A stretch of DNA of 64,000 nt from an uncultured Collinsella sp. (GTDB lineage Bacteria > Actinomycetota > Coriobacteriia > Coriobacteriales > Coriobacteriaceae), in the NCBI GenBank assembly GCA_900762325.1, contig CAAFGG010000028.1, positions 1-64,000 on the forward strand. The letters are read 5' to 3'. The first letter of the stretch is position 1, and each line of letters begins with the position of its first letter. Shown here piece after piece: positions 43,368-51,791 of this stretch. The notes beneath the pieces are model-generated. The model did no database searches. It saw nothing but the letters and a program-made list of their open reading frames with translations, and was not told the origin of the DNA. The translations under genes and the position numbers were made by a program.

Positions 43368-44246
43368 CTATTTGAGAAGTTGTGCCATGGCGTTGACGAA
43401 TTTTTGGACTTGGAGGGTGGGCTCGAGCGGGTAGTGCAGAAAGACCGGCACCTCGCGACCGCACAGGAACGGCACGCCCACAAAGGCTGGGTGCACCCCC
43501 GACCACGCTCCGCAGGTGAGCACCGCGTCGCCCTTTTCCTCCGCCTCGTTAAAGAGCGCAAAGTCAAAGCTGTCCACGTCGATCACGTCAACGCCGCCGT
43601 CGGCCAGAAGGTCGATGCGCAGACTGTCCATTGCGTCGTTGCCGTGACGGAGCACGCGCAGGCGCATGCCCTCCAGCTCGGCAACCGTAATGCGTGTCTT
43701 GCGCACCAGCGGGCTCGTGCGCGGCAGGTCGATATAAAACGGCACGTTAACGATGCGGAGCTTTTGGCAGGCATCACCCCAGCGTGGGGTCGAAAAACTC
43801 GACTGCACCACATCGACCTCGCGACCGAGGCTGCGCATGACGGTCTCGCGCTCGTCATAGAGGTCGCTTACCGGCACGATCTCAAATCGCAGCGACGGTT
43901 CCAGATCGTGGATGCTCGACCACATCGACAGCGTTTGGCGCCCCGGGCACATCATCGACACGCCCAGGCGCACGGCACCGCCATCGCCCGCCGCGCGTCG
44001 GGCACGGCGCAGCGCGTCCTCGGACTGCCGCATGATCGAGCGCGCGTCGTCCACCAGCAGAGCACCTGCCGGCGTCACCTTAACACCAGAATGCGAGCGC
44101 TCGAACAACGTGATGCCGAACTCGGCCTCGAAGCCCGACACCTGCTTGACGAGCGCCGGGGTCGACACGCGCAATTTTGCCGCCGCCCGTGAGAAGCTTC
44201 CCAGCTCCGCGGCGGCCGATATGGCCTCGAGTCGTCGATCGTACAC
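43368..44246 (-). CDS. LysR-family transcriptional regulator
   Basis: LTTR of 292 residues. The helix-turn-helix is at about 10-45 (AAAELGSFSRAAAKLRVS, then TPALVKQVSGFEAEFG), followed by LFERSHSGVKVTPAG. The C-terminal effector domain begins near residue 90. GTG at 44246 has GGGAG seven bases upstream; earlier codons are not family-like. It is divergent from the SDR/MFS/oxidoreductase cluster and so is likely its activator. Confidence 0.88.
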   Translation of the reverse strand: MYDRRLEAISAAAELGSFSRAAAKLRVSTPALVKQVSGFEAEFGITLFERSHSGVKVTPAGALLVDDARSIMRQSEDALRRARRAAGDGGAVRLGVSMMCPGRQTLSMWSSIHDLEPSLRFEIVPVSDLYDERETVMRSLGREVDVVQSSFSTPRWGDACQKLRIVNVPFYIDLPRTSPLVRKTRITVAELEGMRLRVLRHGNDAMDSLRIDLLADGGVDVIDVDSFDFALFNEAEEKGDAVLTCGAWSGVHPAFVGVPFLCGREVPVFLHYPLEPTLQVQKFVNAMAQLLK

Positions 44247-44479
44247 GTCAATCTCCCGTTTCCAGACACATGGCAATGAACTGCCGAAGGGGGTCGTTTT
44301 GGCAGGTCACGCGCTCAATTGAGAATAAACTGCATCGCATAGTGTAAACCTACGGTTAACGCCATTCTAACAAATATGCAATTCACCTGCGCAAATGCAA
44401 AACATACGATAACCAGCGAAAACCACGTGGGTCGATTAATGGGAACGACCCACCGGGAGGCACAAGAAGGGAAGTTCCT
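44247..44479. promoter_or_regulatory. Divergent control region of LysR gene and SDR operon
   Basis: A 233-bp A+T-richer region with a small hairpin (GTGGGTCG / CGACCCAC, about 44428-44452) just before the SDR ribosome site. TGCAATTCACCTGCGCAAATGCA near 44376 has a TGCA-N-TGCA dyad of the size of an LTTR site, but this is only a suggestion. Confidence 0.4.
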
Positions 44480-45361
44480 ATGAGCAACTGGCTTAAGCTC
44501 GAGGGCGATGTCTGCGCCGTGACCGGCGCGCTCGGCGGTATGGGCGTCGAGATTTGCCGCGAGTTCGCCCGCAACGGCGCCAACGTCGTCATGCTCGACC
44601 TGGACGAGGAGAAGGTCAAGGCCGCTGCCGCCGACCTTGCTGCCGAGTTTGGCATCCACGCCGAGGGCTACAAGATGAACGCCACCGACGAGGCCGAGGT
44701 TCAGGCCGCCGTCGACGCCACCATCGCCAACTTCGGCCGCGTCGACGTTCTCGTCAACACCGCCGGCATTCTGCGCTTCGCAGCCATGGAGGACCTGCCG
44801 CTCTCCGACTGGAACGAGGTCATCAACGTCAACCTCACCGGCTACTTCATCACCTCGCAGCGCTTTGGTCGCGAGATGATCAAGGCCGGCCAGGGCCGCC
44901 TGGTTCACATCTCCACCGTCGCCAGTCACTCCCCCGAAACGTTCTCGGGCGTGTACAGCTCCACCAAGGCGGGCGTCAACATGATGTCCAAGATGCTGGC
45001 TGCCGAGTGGGGTCCCTACGGCGTGCGCTCCAACTGCGTCGAGCCCTGCTTCGTCAAGACCCCCATGTCGGCAAGCTTTTACGCCGATCCCGAGGTCGAG
45101 AAGAGCCGCAGCCGCCTCATCGCCACGCGTCGCATCGGCGAGGTCAGCGATATCGCCAACGCCGTCATGTTCCTGGCGTCCACGCGCTCAGACTTTACCA
45201 CCGGCGACGCCATCAAGGTCGACGGCGGCTTCTCCAACATGATGGGCGACCTCACCGCCAAGCCCGGCGGCCGCCGCGCCTTTGCCGACAACTACCTCAA
45301 GAACAAGGGCGTCGAGCTTTGGTCCGATGAGTCCGGCGTCGCCAAGCCGACTGACCAGTAA
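44480..45361 (+). CDS. SDR-family oxidoreductase
   Basis: Classical short-chain dehydrogenase of 293 residues. The cofactor loop is TGALGGMG (about 15-22), an Asp follows strand 2 (MLDLDEE), suggesting NAD preference. NTAGIL, the catalytic Ser in HISTVASHS and YSSTK (Tyr and Lys) are in order. A C-terminal extension of about 30 residues follows the usual GG end. The likely substrate is a sugar, polyol or sugar acid, given the neighbouring transporter and Gfo/Idh/MocA enzyme. Confidence 0.9.
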   Translation: MSNWLKLEGDVCAVTGALGGMGVEICREFARNGANVVMLDLDEEKVKAAAADLAAEFGIHAEGYKMNATDEAEVQAAVDATIANFGRVDVLVNTAGILRFAAMEDLPLSDWNEVINVNLTGYFITSQRFGREMIKAGQGRLVHISTVASHSPETFSGVYSSTKAGVNMMSKMLAAEWGPYGVRSNCVEPCFVKTPMSASFYADPEVEKSRSRLIATRRIGEVSDIANAVMFLASTRSDFTTGDAIKVDGGFSNMMGDLTAKPGGRRAFADNYLKNKGVELWSDESGVAKPTDQ

Positions 45362-45446
45362 ACCAACCCGGTAGAAAGGGGCGCGGGGCAAGCACCTCAG
45401 CGGCGTTTGCCCCTCCCCTCCCCCCGCATCGATTAGAAAGAGTCCC

Positions 45447-46703
45447 ATGGCTTCCACCAACTCCAACAAGGGTCGCGCCGTCGTGCTTTCCGCCGCGTGC
45501 GTCACCATGTTCTTTATCAGCTCCATCGCGCTGTACTCCGTCGTGTCCAAGAACCTGCTCGCCGTCTACCCCGAGTGGTCCAGCGCCCTTACCTGGGCCT
45601 TCCCGGTCTTTCAGACCATCATGGCCGTGACGGGCATCTTCGCCGGCCGCATCTCCGATAAGATCGGCCCGCGCAACGTCGTGATCGCTGCCGCCGTGTG
45701 CTACGGCGTGGGCTGGTTCATGTCCGGCACCGTCACCGAGCCGTGGCAGTTCTACCTGTGGTTCTCGCTCGTCGCCGCCATCGGCAACGGCCTGGGCTAC
45801 AACCCCGCGCTCACCACCGGCCAAAAGTGGTTCATCGACAAAAAGGGCCTCGCCTCCGGCATTACGCTCGCCGCTTCGACCGCCGGCCCCGCCGTGCTGT
45901 CCCCGGTGCTCGCCTCGCTGCTCATCCCGAGCCTGGGCATCTTTGGCGCCCTTAAGGCACTCGGCGTCATCTTCTTTGTGACGATCGCCGCCTCCGCCCT
46001 GTTCCTGAAGGCCCCCGAGGCCGGTTGGCTGCCCGAGGGCTTCGAGGCCCCCAAGGGCGGCGCGCACGCCGGCACCTTCGGCGACCTCACCCCGGGCGAG
46101 ATGGTCAAAACCCCGCGCTTCTGGGTCCTCATCGCCACCTTCGCCTTCGCCGCCACCGCGGGCACCCTGCTCGTGGGCAAGGTTGCCTCCATCGCCGCTG
46201 TCCAGCTCTTCGCCGACCCCACGAGCGCCGCGGCCGTCGCCCTCGGCGGCGTGGTCGTCTCCGTCAACACCTGCGCCAACCTGGTCGGCCGTCTGTCCTT
46301 TGGCCAGATCATCGACAAGCTCGGCGCCTACAAGTCGCTGCTCATCAGCCTCGTCGTGACCATCGTCGCGCTCGTCATCATGTCGATGAGCTTTACGCAG
46401 AGCATGTTCTTTGTGGCGCTCGCCCTGCTTGGCTTTAGCTTTGGCGCCCTGCTCGTCATCTACCCGCCGCTCACCGGTGGCGCCTTTGGCACCAGCAACA
46501 TCGGTGTCAACTACGGCATCATGTTCCTGGGCTACGCCGCTTCTACCTGGATCAGCCAGCCCATCACTGCCGTGCTGTATCACGCTGAGGCCGGCAGCGC
46601 CGCCTACCAGCAGTCCTTCTACGGCGCCATCGTGATCGCCGCCATCGCCGTCGTGCTCACCGTCTACATGATGGTCTCCGACAGCAAGAAGAAGTCCGCC
46701 TAG
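45447..46703 (+). CDS. MFS transporter, OFA (oxalate/formate antiporter-like) family
   Basis: Twelve-helix carrier of 418 residues. NGLGYNPALTTGQKWF and DKKGLASGITLAASTAGPA are characteristic of the OFA branch of the major facilitators, which move small organic acids. It sits between two oxidoreductase genes, so it probably imports their substrate. The gene has very strong G+C codon bias. Actual substrate unknown. Confidence 0.88.
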   Translation: MASTNSNKGRAVVLSAACVTMFFISSIALYSVVSKNLLAVYPEWSSALTWAFPVFQTIMAVTGIFAGRISDKIGPRNVVIAAAVCYGVGWFMSGTVTEPWQFYLWFSLVAAIGNGLGYNPALTTGQKWFIDKKGLASGITLAASTAGPAVLSPVLASLLIPSLGIFGALKALGVIFFVTIAASALFLKAPEAGWLPEGFEAPKGGAHAGTFGDLTPGEMVKTPRFWVLIATFAFAATAGTLLVGKVASIAAVQLFADPTSAAAVALGGVVVSVNTCANLVGRLSFGQIIDKLGAYKSLLISLVVTIVALVIMSMSFTQSMFFVALALLGFSFGALLVIYPPLTGGAFGTSNIGVNYGIMFLGYAASTWISQPITAVLYHAEAGSAAYQQSFYGAIVIAAIAVVLTVYMMVSDSKKKSA

Positions 46704-46711
46704 TTTTACCG

Positions 46712-46742
46712 ATGCGACAAAGGGACAGTCCCTTTGTCGCAT
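46712..46742. repeat. GACAAAGGG palindrome, copy 2
   Basis: ATGCGACAAAGGGA and TCCCTTTGTCGCAT, 14-bp perfect arms around CAG. It lies between the MFS and Gfo/Idh/MocA genes of the same operon. Compared with copy 1 the arms differ at matching positions (TGTGAC/GTCACA versus TGCGAC/GTCGCA), which preserves pairing. Confidence 0.75.
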
Positions 46743-46772
46743 TCCACCGGTCACCAGTATTAAGGAGTCGAA

Positions 46773-47813
46773 ATGTCTGAGCTCAACCCCGTCCGCATTG
46801 CCGTTATCGGCGCCGGCGCCATGGGCCGCAACCACATCCGCTTTGTCACCGAGGAGCCCGAGGCCGAGCTCGTCGCCATCGCCGACGCCTTTGAGGGCGC
46901 CCGCGCCACGGCCGAGACCGCCGGCGTACCGTTTTACACCGATCCCGCTCAGATGATGGACGAGGTCAAACCCGAGGCCGTCATTATCGCCACCCCCAAC
47001 GACCTGCACCTGGGCGTTGCCCGCGAGGCCATCAAGCGCAACATCGTGCCGCTGGTCGAAAAGCCGATCTCCAACGACCTCGAGGATGCCCAGGCCTTCG
47101 CCGCCGAGGCCGAGACCGCCGGCGTGCCCGTGCTCGTGGGCCAGCACCGTCGTCACAACCCCTTCGTCAACAAAGCCAAAGAGATCATCGAGTCCGGCGA
47201 GCTGGGCAAGCTCACCGTGTCGAGCTTCCACTACATGATCTATAAGAATGACGAGTACTTTGATGTCGAGTGGCGCCGCAAAAAGGGTGCCGGCCCGATC
47301 CTGGTTAACCTGGTTCACGACGTGGACCTGCTCCGCTACCTGCTGGGCGAGCCCGTCGCCGTCCAGGGCATGCAGTCCAGCGCCGCCCGCGGTTTTGAGA
47401 CCGAGGACTCCGCCGTGGTCAACGTCCGTTTTGCCGATGGCGCGCTTGCGAGCATGACCATCTCCGACGCCACCGCCAGCCCCTGGAACTGGGAGGCAAC
47501 CGCTCGCGAGGATCCGCAGTACCGCCCCTTCGACGCCGACGCCTACTTTATCGGCGGAACCTTGGGTGCCCTTTCGCTGCCCCGCCTGCATCAGTTCTCC
47601 TACGACGGCGCCTCCAACTGGCACAAGCCGCTGCAGATGGAGATTCCGGCCGTCGACCCGGCGCTGCCGCACAAGATGCAGCTCAAGCACTTTGTGAAGG
47701 TCGTCCGCCGCGAAGTTGAGCCCGTCGTAACCCCCGCCGATAACGTCAAGACGCTCACGCTTCTCAACGCCATCAAGGAGGCCGCCGAGACCGGCCAGCT
47801 CGTCGAGCTGTAG
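46773..47813 (+). CDS. Gfo/Idh/MocA-family oxidoreductase
   Basis: NAD(P)-dependent sugar or inositol dehydrogenase-like enzyme, 346 residues. AVIGAGAMGRNH is the dinucleotide loop, VEKPIS the conserved Lys-Pro segment, and the C-terminal substrate domain contains GAGPILVNLVHDVDLLRYLLGE with the expected Asp and His. Last gene of the SDR/MFS cluster, followed by a terminator. Substrate probably a cyclic polyol or sugar acid. Confidence 0.9.
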   Translation: MSELNPVRIAVIGAGAMGRNHIRFVTEEPEAELVAIADAFEGARATAETAGVPFYTDPAQMMDEVKPEAVIIATPNDLHLGVAREAIKRNIVPLVEKPISNDLEDAQAFAAEAETAGVPVLVGQHRRHNPFVNKAKEIIESGELGKLTVSSFHYMIYKNDEYFDVEWRRKKGAGPILVNLVHDVDLLRYLLGEPVAVQGMQSSAARGFETEDSAVVNVRFADGALASMTISDATASPWNWEATAREDPQYRPFDADAYFIGGTLGALSLPRLHQFSYDGASNWHKPLQMEIPAVDPALPHKMQLKHFVKVVRREVEPVVTPADNVKTLTLLNAIKEAAETGQLVEL

Positions 47814-47886
47814 CACCTTAGGACAGGCCGCGGCAGAAACCCCATGCCGTGCCCCTCGGTCCGCCACAAATAAGCCCCTCTTCTTT

Positions 47887-47920
47887 GCCCCGCGAGCAGC
47901 CTTCTACCCGCGGGGCATTT
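47887..47920 (+). terminator. Terminator of the SDR/MFS/oxidoreductase operon
   Basis: GCCCCGCG and CGCGGGGC form an eight-base-pair stem around a 14-nt loop, followed by ATTTTG on the plus strand. Confidence 0.75.
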
Positions 47921-47983
47921 TGCTACGTTGCCAATGATTTTTCTGGGACGGGGGACTTTTTGCACCTTAGCTTGATTCGTTCG

Positions 47984-48141
47984 CCACGAAATGTGCCTAT
48001 CTACTACGTTTAACCAATCACCCTCATCCATACCGAATTTCGCGAAATAAAAACCGCAGGTAAACGGCTTGCGCATTTTCGGAAAACCGGGGGATGGTCG
48101 ACCCACACGGTTCAAACGTAGTAGATAGGCCGCTTTCGTGG
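47984..48141. repeat. Long interrupted inverted repeat upstream of tex
   Basis: CCTATCTACTACGTTT (47996-48011) pairs exactly with 48114-48129. The pairing continues outward after a four-base mismatch with CCACGAAA (47984) and TTTCGTGG (48134). About 102 bp lie between the arms, including TTTCGCGAAA, and a GGTCGACC palindrome. Nothing coding is evident, and tex starts 92 bp later. Confidence 0.75.
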
Positions 48142-48233
48142 TTCCGAGCCAAAACAGTCTTTTTTGAGCGAAGTGGCAGGTGGTATCCTTGGTAGCTCTG
48201 TGCTGCAAACGCACCTTAAACGCAAGGAGTTTC

Positions 48234-50381
48234 ATGGATCTTATCGCCCAGCTCACCCGCGAGCTCAACCTTAAGGCCGCCAACGTCGAGGCGGCTGTCA
48301 AGCTCATCGACGAGGGCAACACCATCCCCTTTATCTCGCGCTACCGCAAGGAGGCCACGGGCGGCATGGATGACGTCGCCCTGCGCGCCCTCGACGAGCG
48401 CCTGTCATACCTGCGCAATCTTGAGCAGCGTAAAGAGGACGTCATTCTGCTCATCGACGCCCAGGGCAAGCTCACGCCCGAACTCGAGCAGCAGATTCGC
48501 GAGGCCACACAACTCCAGCGTGTCGAGGACCTCTACAAGCCCTACCGCAAAAAGCGCATGACCCGCGCGCAGAAGGCCCGCGAGGCAGGCCTGGAGCCAC
48601 TCGCCAACATGATCATCATGCAGGCCTCGGCCAAGGGCAGCGCGCTCGACGCCGCCGCGGACTACGTCAACGAGGAGGCCGGCTTCGACACGCCCGAGAA
48701 GGCGCTCGCCGGCGCCGCCGACATCGTGGCCGAGACGGTGGCCGAAGATCCCGAGAACGTCGCCGACCTGCGCACCTTTACGCAAAACACCGCCGACATC
48801 GTCGTCGAGGCCACCGACCCCGCCGAGAAGACCCCCTACGAGCCGTACTACAGCTATGATGAGCCGCTGCGCCGTATACCCAACCACCGCGTGCTGGCTA
48901 TCGACCGCGGTGAGCGCGAGGGCAAGCTCCGCGTGCGCGTGAACGTCGACGGCGCTGCCGCCACGGTGCGCCTCGGCAGCCGTTGGCCCCGACGCCAGGG
49001 CGTGTTTGCTCCCATCTTCGATGCCGCCATCGCCGACGGCTACAAACGCCTCATGGCTCCCTCGCTGGAGCGCGAGGCCCGCGCTAAACTCACCGTTCGC
49101 GCCCAAACCGAGGCCATCAACGTCTTTGCCAAGAATCTCGAGGGCTTGCTCTCGGCGCGCCCCGTGCGTGGTGCCCGCGTGCTCGCACTCGATCCGGGCT
49201 ACCGCACCGGCTGCAAGGTCGCCGTCATGGACGAGACCGGCAAGCTGCTCGACCACGGCGTGGTCTATCCCACCAAGCCGCGCCACGACGTCGCCGGCAC
49301 CAAGCGCGAGCTCGCCCGCCTCGTCAAAAAGGACGGCGTCAACACCATCGTCATCGGCAACGGCACCGCCAGCCGCGAGACCGAGGAAGTCGTCTCGGAG
49401 TTCATTGCCGAGCAGGCGCCCAGCCTTCGCTACACCATCGTTAACGAAGCCGGCGCGTCGGTGTACTCCGCCTCCGAGCTCGCCAGCCAGGAATATCCCG
49501 ACCTGGACGTCACCGTGCGTGGCGCCATGAGCCTGGGCCGCCGCCTGCAAGACCCGCTGGCAGAGCTCGTCAAGATTCCGCCCCAGTCCATCGGCGTTGG
49601 CCAGTACCAGCACGACCTTGACCAGGCCGAGCTTTCGCGCACCCTGGGCCACGTGGTGGAGGACGTCGTCAACCGCGTGGGCGTCGACGTCAACACCGCA
49701 AGCGCGAGCCTGCTGGGATACGTGTCGGGCATCACGCCGAGTGTGGCCAAAAACATCGTGGCCTACCGCGAGGAAAACGGCGCTTTTACCGATCGCCGCC
49801 AGCTCAAGAAGGTCCCCAAGCTGGGACCCAAGGCATATCTCAACGCCGCGGGCTTTTTGCGCATCAGCGGTGGCAAGAACCCGCTCGACGCGACAAGCGT
49901 CCACCCCGAGAGCTACGAGGTGGCCACATCCGTCCTGGAGCGCGCCGGTGTGGCGGCCAGTGAACTCAGCCGCGGCGGCGTGCCCGACATCGAGCGCCGC
50001 CTGGGCAGTATCTCGGCGCTGGCAAGCGACCTGGACTGCGGCACCCTCACGCTCATCGACATTGTCAACGAGCTCAAGAAGCCCGGTCGCGACCCGCGCG
50101 ACGACGCGCCCGAGGTGGTCTTTAGCCGCTCGGCGCTTTCCATCGACGACCTAGAGCCCGGCATGGAACTCAAGGGCACGGTGCGCAACGTCGTCGACTT
50201 TGGCGCGTTCGTCGACGTGGGCGTGCACCAGGACGGCCTCGTGCATATCTCCAAGCTGGCCAACCGCTTTGTCAAGCACCCGAGCGACGTGGTGCGCGTC
50301 GGTGACACGGTCAAGGTGTGGGTTGAAAAGGTCGATCGCGACCGCAAGAAGATCTCCCTCACCATGGTGCAGGGGAAGTAA
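48234..50381 (+). CDS. tex: Tex-family RNA-binding protein
   Basis: Tex homologue, 715 residues, with the normal order: N-terminal helical part (NTIPFISRYRKEATGGMDD), YqgF-like RNase-H domain (RVLALDPGYRTGCKVAVMD, near 320), helix-hairpin-helix pair (EDVVNRVGVDVNTAS and SGITPSVAKNIV), and a C-terminal S1 domain (GMELKGTVRNVVDFGAFVDVG). Tex proteins bind RNA and affect transcription or RNA turnover. ATG at 48234 has an AAGGAG site. Confidence 0.95.
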   Translation: MDLIAQLTRELNLKAANVEAAVKLIDEGNTIPFISRYRKEATGGMDDVALRALDERLSYLRNLEQRKEDVILLIDAQGKLTPELEQQIREATQLQRVEDLYKPYRKKRMTRAQKAREAGLEPLANMIIMQASAKGSALDAAADYVNEEAGFDTPEKALAGAADIVAETVAEDPENVADLRTFTQNTADIVVEATDPAEKTPYEPYYSYDEPLRRIPNHRVLAIDRGEREGKLRVRVNVDGAAATVRLGSRWPRRQGVFAPIFDAAIADGYKRLMAPSLEREARAKLTVRAQTEAINVFAKNLEGLLSARPVRGARVLALDPGYRTGCKVAVMDETGKLLDHGVVYPTKPRHDVAGTKRELARLVKKDGVNTIVIGNGTASRETEEVVSEFIAEQAPSLRYTIVNEAGASVYSASELASQEYPDLDVTVRGAMSLGRRLQDPLAELVKIPPQSIGVGQYQHDLDQAELSRTLGHVVEDVVNRVGVDVNTASASLLGYVSGITPSVAKNIVAYREENGAFTDRRQLKKVPKLGPKAYLNAAGFLRISGGKNPLDATSVHPESYEVATSVLERAGVAASELSRGGVPDIERRLGSISALASDLDCGTLTLIDIVNELKKPGRDPRDDAPEVVFSRSALSIDDLEPGMELKGTVRNVVDFGAFVDVGVHQDGLVHISKLANRFVKHPSDVVRVGDTVKVWVEKVDRDRKKISLTMVQGK

Positions 50382-50384
50382 ACC

Positions 50385-50607
50385 GCCAAAGCAGGGGTAC
50401 CCCCTGCAGCGACGTGCAAAATCGCGAGTATTCTGCAAATTCCGCCGTTCCGGATGCCCCTCAGAGGCGAAAAAGCAAAAACAGCCCCCGTTTTAGCGTC
50501 GTCAGAGCCAAAACGGGGGCCGTTCCATGCTTCGGTTAACTGATAAAGACCTTTATCTTGCTGAATACTCTCAATTTTGCACGGCGCAGGCGGGGGTACC
50601 TTTGCCC
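50385..50607. repeat. Hairpin element with imperfect 50-bp inverted ends, between tex and transaldolase
   Basis: The left arm 50385-50439 and right arm 50558-50607 are complementary over most of their length (GTGCAAAAT, GAGTATTC and GGTACCCCC with their complements), with some gaps. Between them is the terminator stem at 50484-50520. The layout resembles a MITE-like or attenuator element. Confidence 0.6.
50484..50520 (-). terminator. Terminator between convergent tex and transaldolase genes
   Basis: GCCCCCGTTTT and AAAACGGGGGC pair around a 15-nt loop. On the minus strand it is followed by TGTTTTTGCTTTTT, so it mainly ends the transaldolase transcript. Confidence 0.75.
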
Positions 50608-50761
50608 ACGGCAGGATATAGAAGCCAAGCGCCAACTTGCGGGCAAGCTCGTGTCGGCAGTTCCGACCTTTCCTTTGCCTAGCGCGACCCTCGCGAAGCG
50701 CGTGAGCGATAAGGAAAGGAAAGGCCGGGGCGAGCAGCCCGCGGCGTAGCCAGTGTTCGCG
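50608..50761. other. Region with possible decayed transaldolase 3' end
   Basis: On the minus strand at about 50605-50655 the peptide LARKLALGFYILP is seen, close to the shared C-terminus FAxDIxALGFHILP of the two transaldolases. The match is short and continues into non-family sequence, so a relic of a third copy is only possible. An inverted pair of CCTTTCCTTTGCC and GGAAAGGAAAGG (about 50668-50728) forms a hairpin. Confidence 0.35.
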
Positions 50762-51466
50762 TTACGGCAGAATATGGAAGCCCAAAGCGGCGATATCCTT
50801 GGCAAAGCCGCGGACGGTGTCGAGCGAGACCTCGTACGGGTCGCGACCGATGTTCTTCCGCTTGGCCAGGATGCTGTTGGGCACCGTAATGATCTGGCAA
50901 CCGCAGGCCTCGGCCTGGTAAATGTTGATGAGCTCGCGCGTGGACGCCCACAGGACCTCACAGTTGGGCTTGGCGGCGGCCTTCTTAACCGACTCCGTCA
51001 TAAACGGAATGGGGTCGACGCCGGTGTCGGCGATGCGGCCGGCAAAGAGCGAGATGATGGACGGCGTCTCAGTGTCAACGGCCTCGACCATCTCATCGAC
51101 CTGCTTAGGCGTAAAGATGGTAGTGACGTTGACCTTGATGCCGTCGGCGGAAAGCCTGCGGACCAGCTCGGCGGTGGACTCGCCCTTGGTGGTCACGCAC
51201 GGAATCTTGACGTAGACGTTGTCCGCCCAGGTAGCGATTTCGCGCGCCTCGACCTCAATGGTCTCGACGTCGTCGGCAAAGACCTCAAACGACACGGACA
51301 CATCGGTGATGTGCGCCAGGACCTCCTTGGCAAACGCACGGTAATCCGTCACGCCGCCCTTCTTCATGAGGGACGGGTTGGTCGTGAAACCCTGAACGTT
51401 GCCGTTCTCGTACATGTCGAGCATGCCCTCGAGGTTTGCACCGTCAGCGAACACCTTGATTGCCAT
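50762..51466 (-). CDS. Transaldolase family protein, copy 1
   Basis: Class I aldolase of 234 residues from the fructose-6-phosphate aldolase/TalC group. The Schiff-base lysine is Lys87 in NVYVKIP, with FTTNPSLM at 27-34 and FAGRIADTGVDP forming the phosphate and substrate region. These enzymes move or cleave C3 units between sugar phosphates. It is very similar to copy 2 at 54063-54773. ATG at 51466 has GGAATCAGG upstream. Confidence 0.92.
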   Translation of the reverse strand: MAIKVFADGANLEGMLDMYENGNVQGFTTNPSLMKKGGVTDYRAFAKEVLAHITDVSVSFEVFADDVETIEVEAREIATWADNVYVKIPCVTTKGESTAELVRRLSADGIKVNVTTIFTPKQVDEMVEAVDTETPSIISLFAGRIADTGVDPIPFMTESVKKAAAKPNCEVLWASTRELINIYQAEACGCQIITVPNSILAKRKNIGRDPYEVSLDTVRGFAKDIAALGFHILP

Positions 51467-51700
51467 CTGCCTGATTCCTTTCGTTTGCATAAGGCCGGTA
51501 AACTGCTAAACACTTTACCTATGTTTATCAAGGCGTGAGCTGCAGGTTTTTATCTTGTCGGCGAACGGCTTTGCGGTTTTACCATTTTTATATCAACGAA
51601 CCAGCGGCAAAACGTTTTTGCCATTCATCGCATCCGATTCCGTTCACGGCGCGGAGGCTATGCTTCGTCAGCATGTTTTCACAACCGCTCCAAAACAAAA
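51467..51700. promoter_or_regulatory. Upstream region of transaldolase copy 1
   Basis: A+T-richer DNA. A dyad GGCAAAA-CGT-TTTTGCC (51606-51622) lies 140 bp before the start and may be an operator. TTGATA with TAGCAG 17 bp away on the minus strand (about 51502-51530) is a weak promoter candidate. Confidence 0.4.
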
Positions 51701-51734
51701 AAGCGGTGACGCCTCATTTGAGACGTCACCGCTT
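51701..51734 (-). terminator. Terminator of the PTS operon
   Basis: AAGCGGTGACG and CGTCACCGCTT form an 11-bp stem, followed on the minus strand by TTTTTTGTTTTGG. It ends the transcript from the IIC gene before transaldolase copy 1, so copy 1 has its own promoter. Confidence 0.85.
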
Positions 51735-51791
51735 TCGTGTAGGAGCCGGTTATCGGAGCTCCGCCCGATTAGGGCTTAACGTACGCCTGGA

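Noticed and set aside
45297..47867. An 856-codon open frame on the minus strand opposite the MFS and oxidoreductase genes
   Set aside because: Translation is Gly/Asp/His-rich with no domains; it is a shadow of strongly G+C-biased genes on the plus strand.
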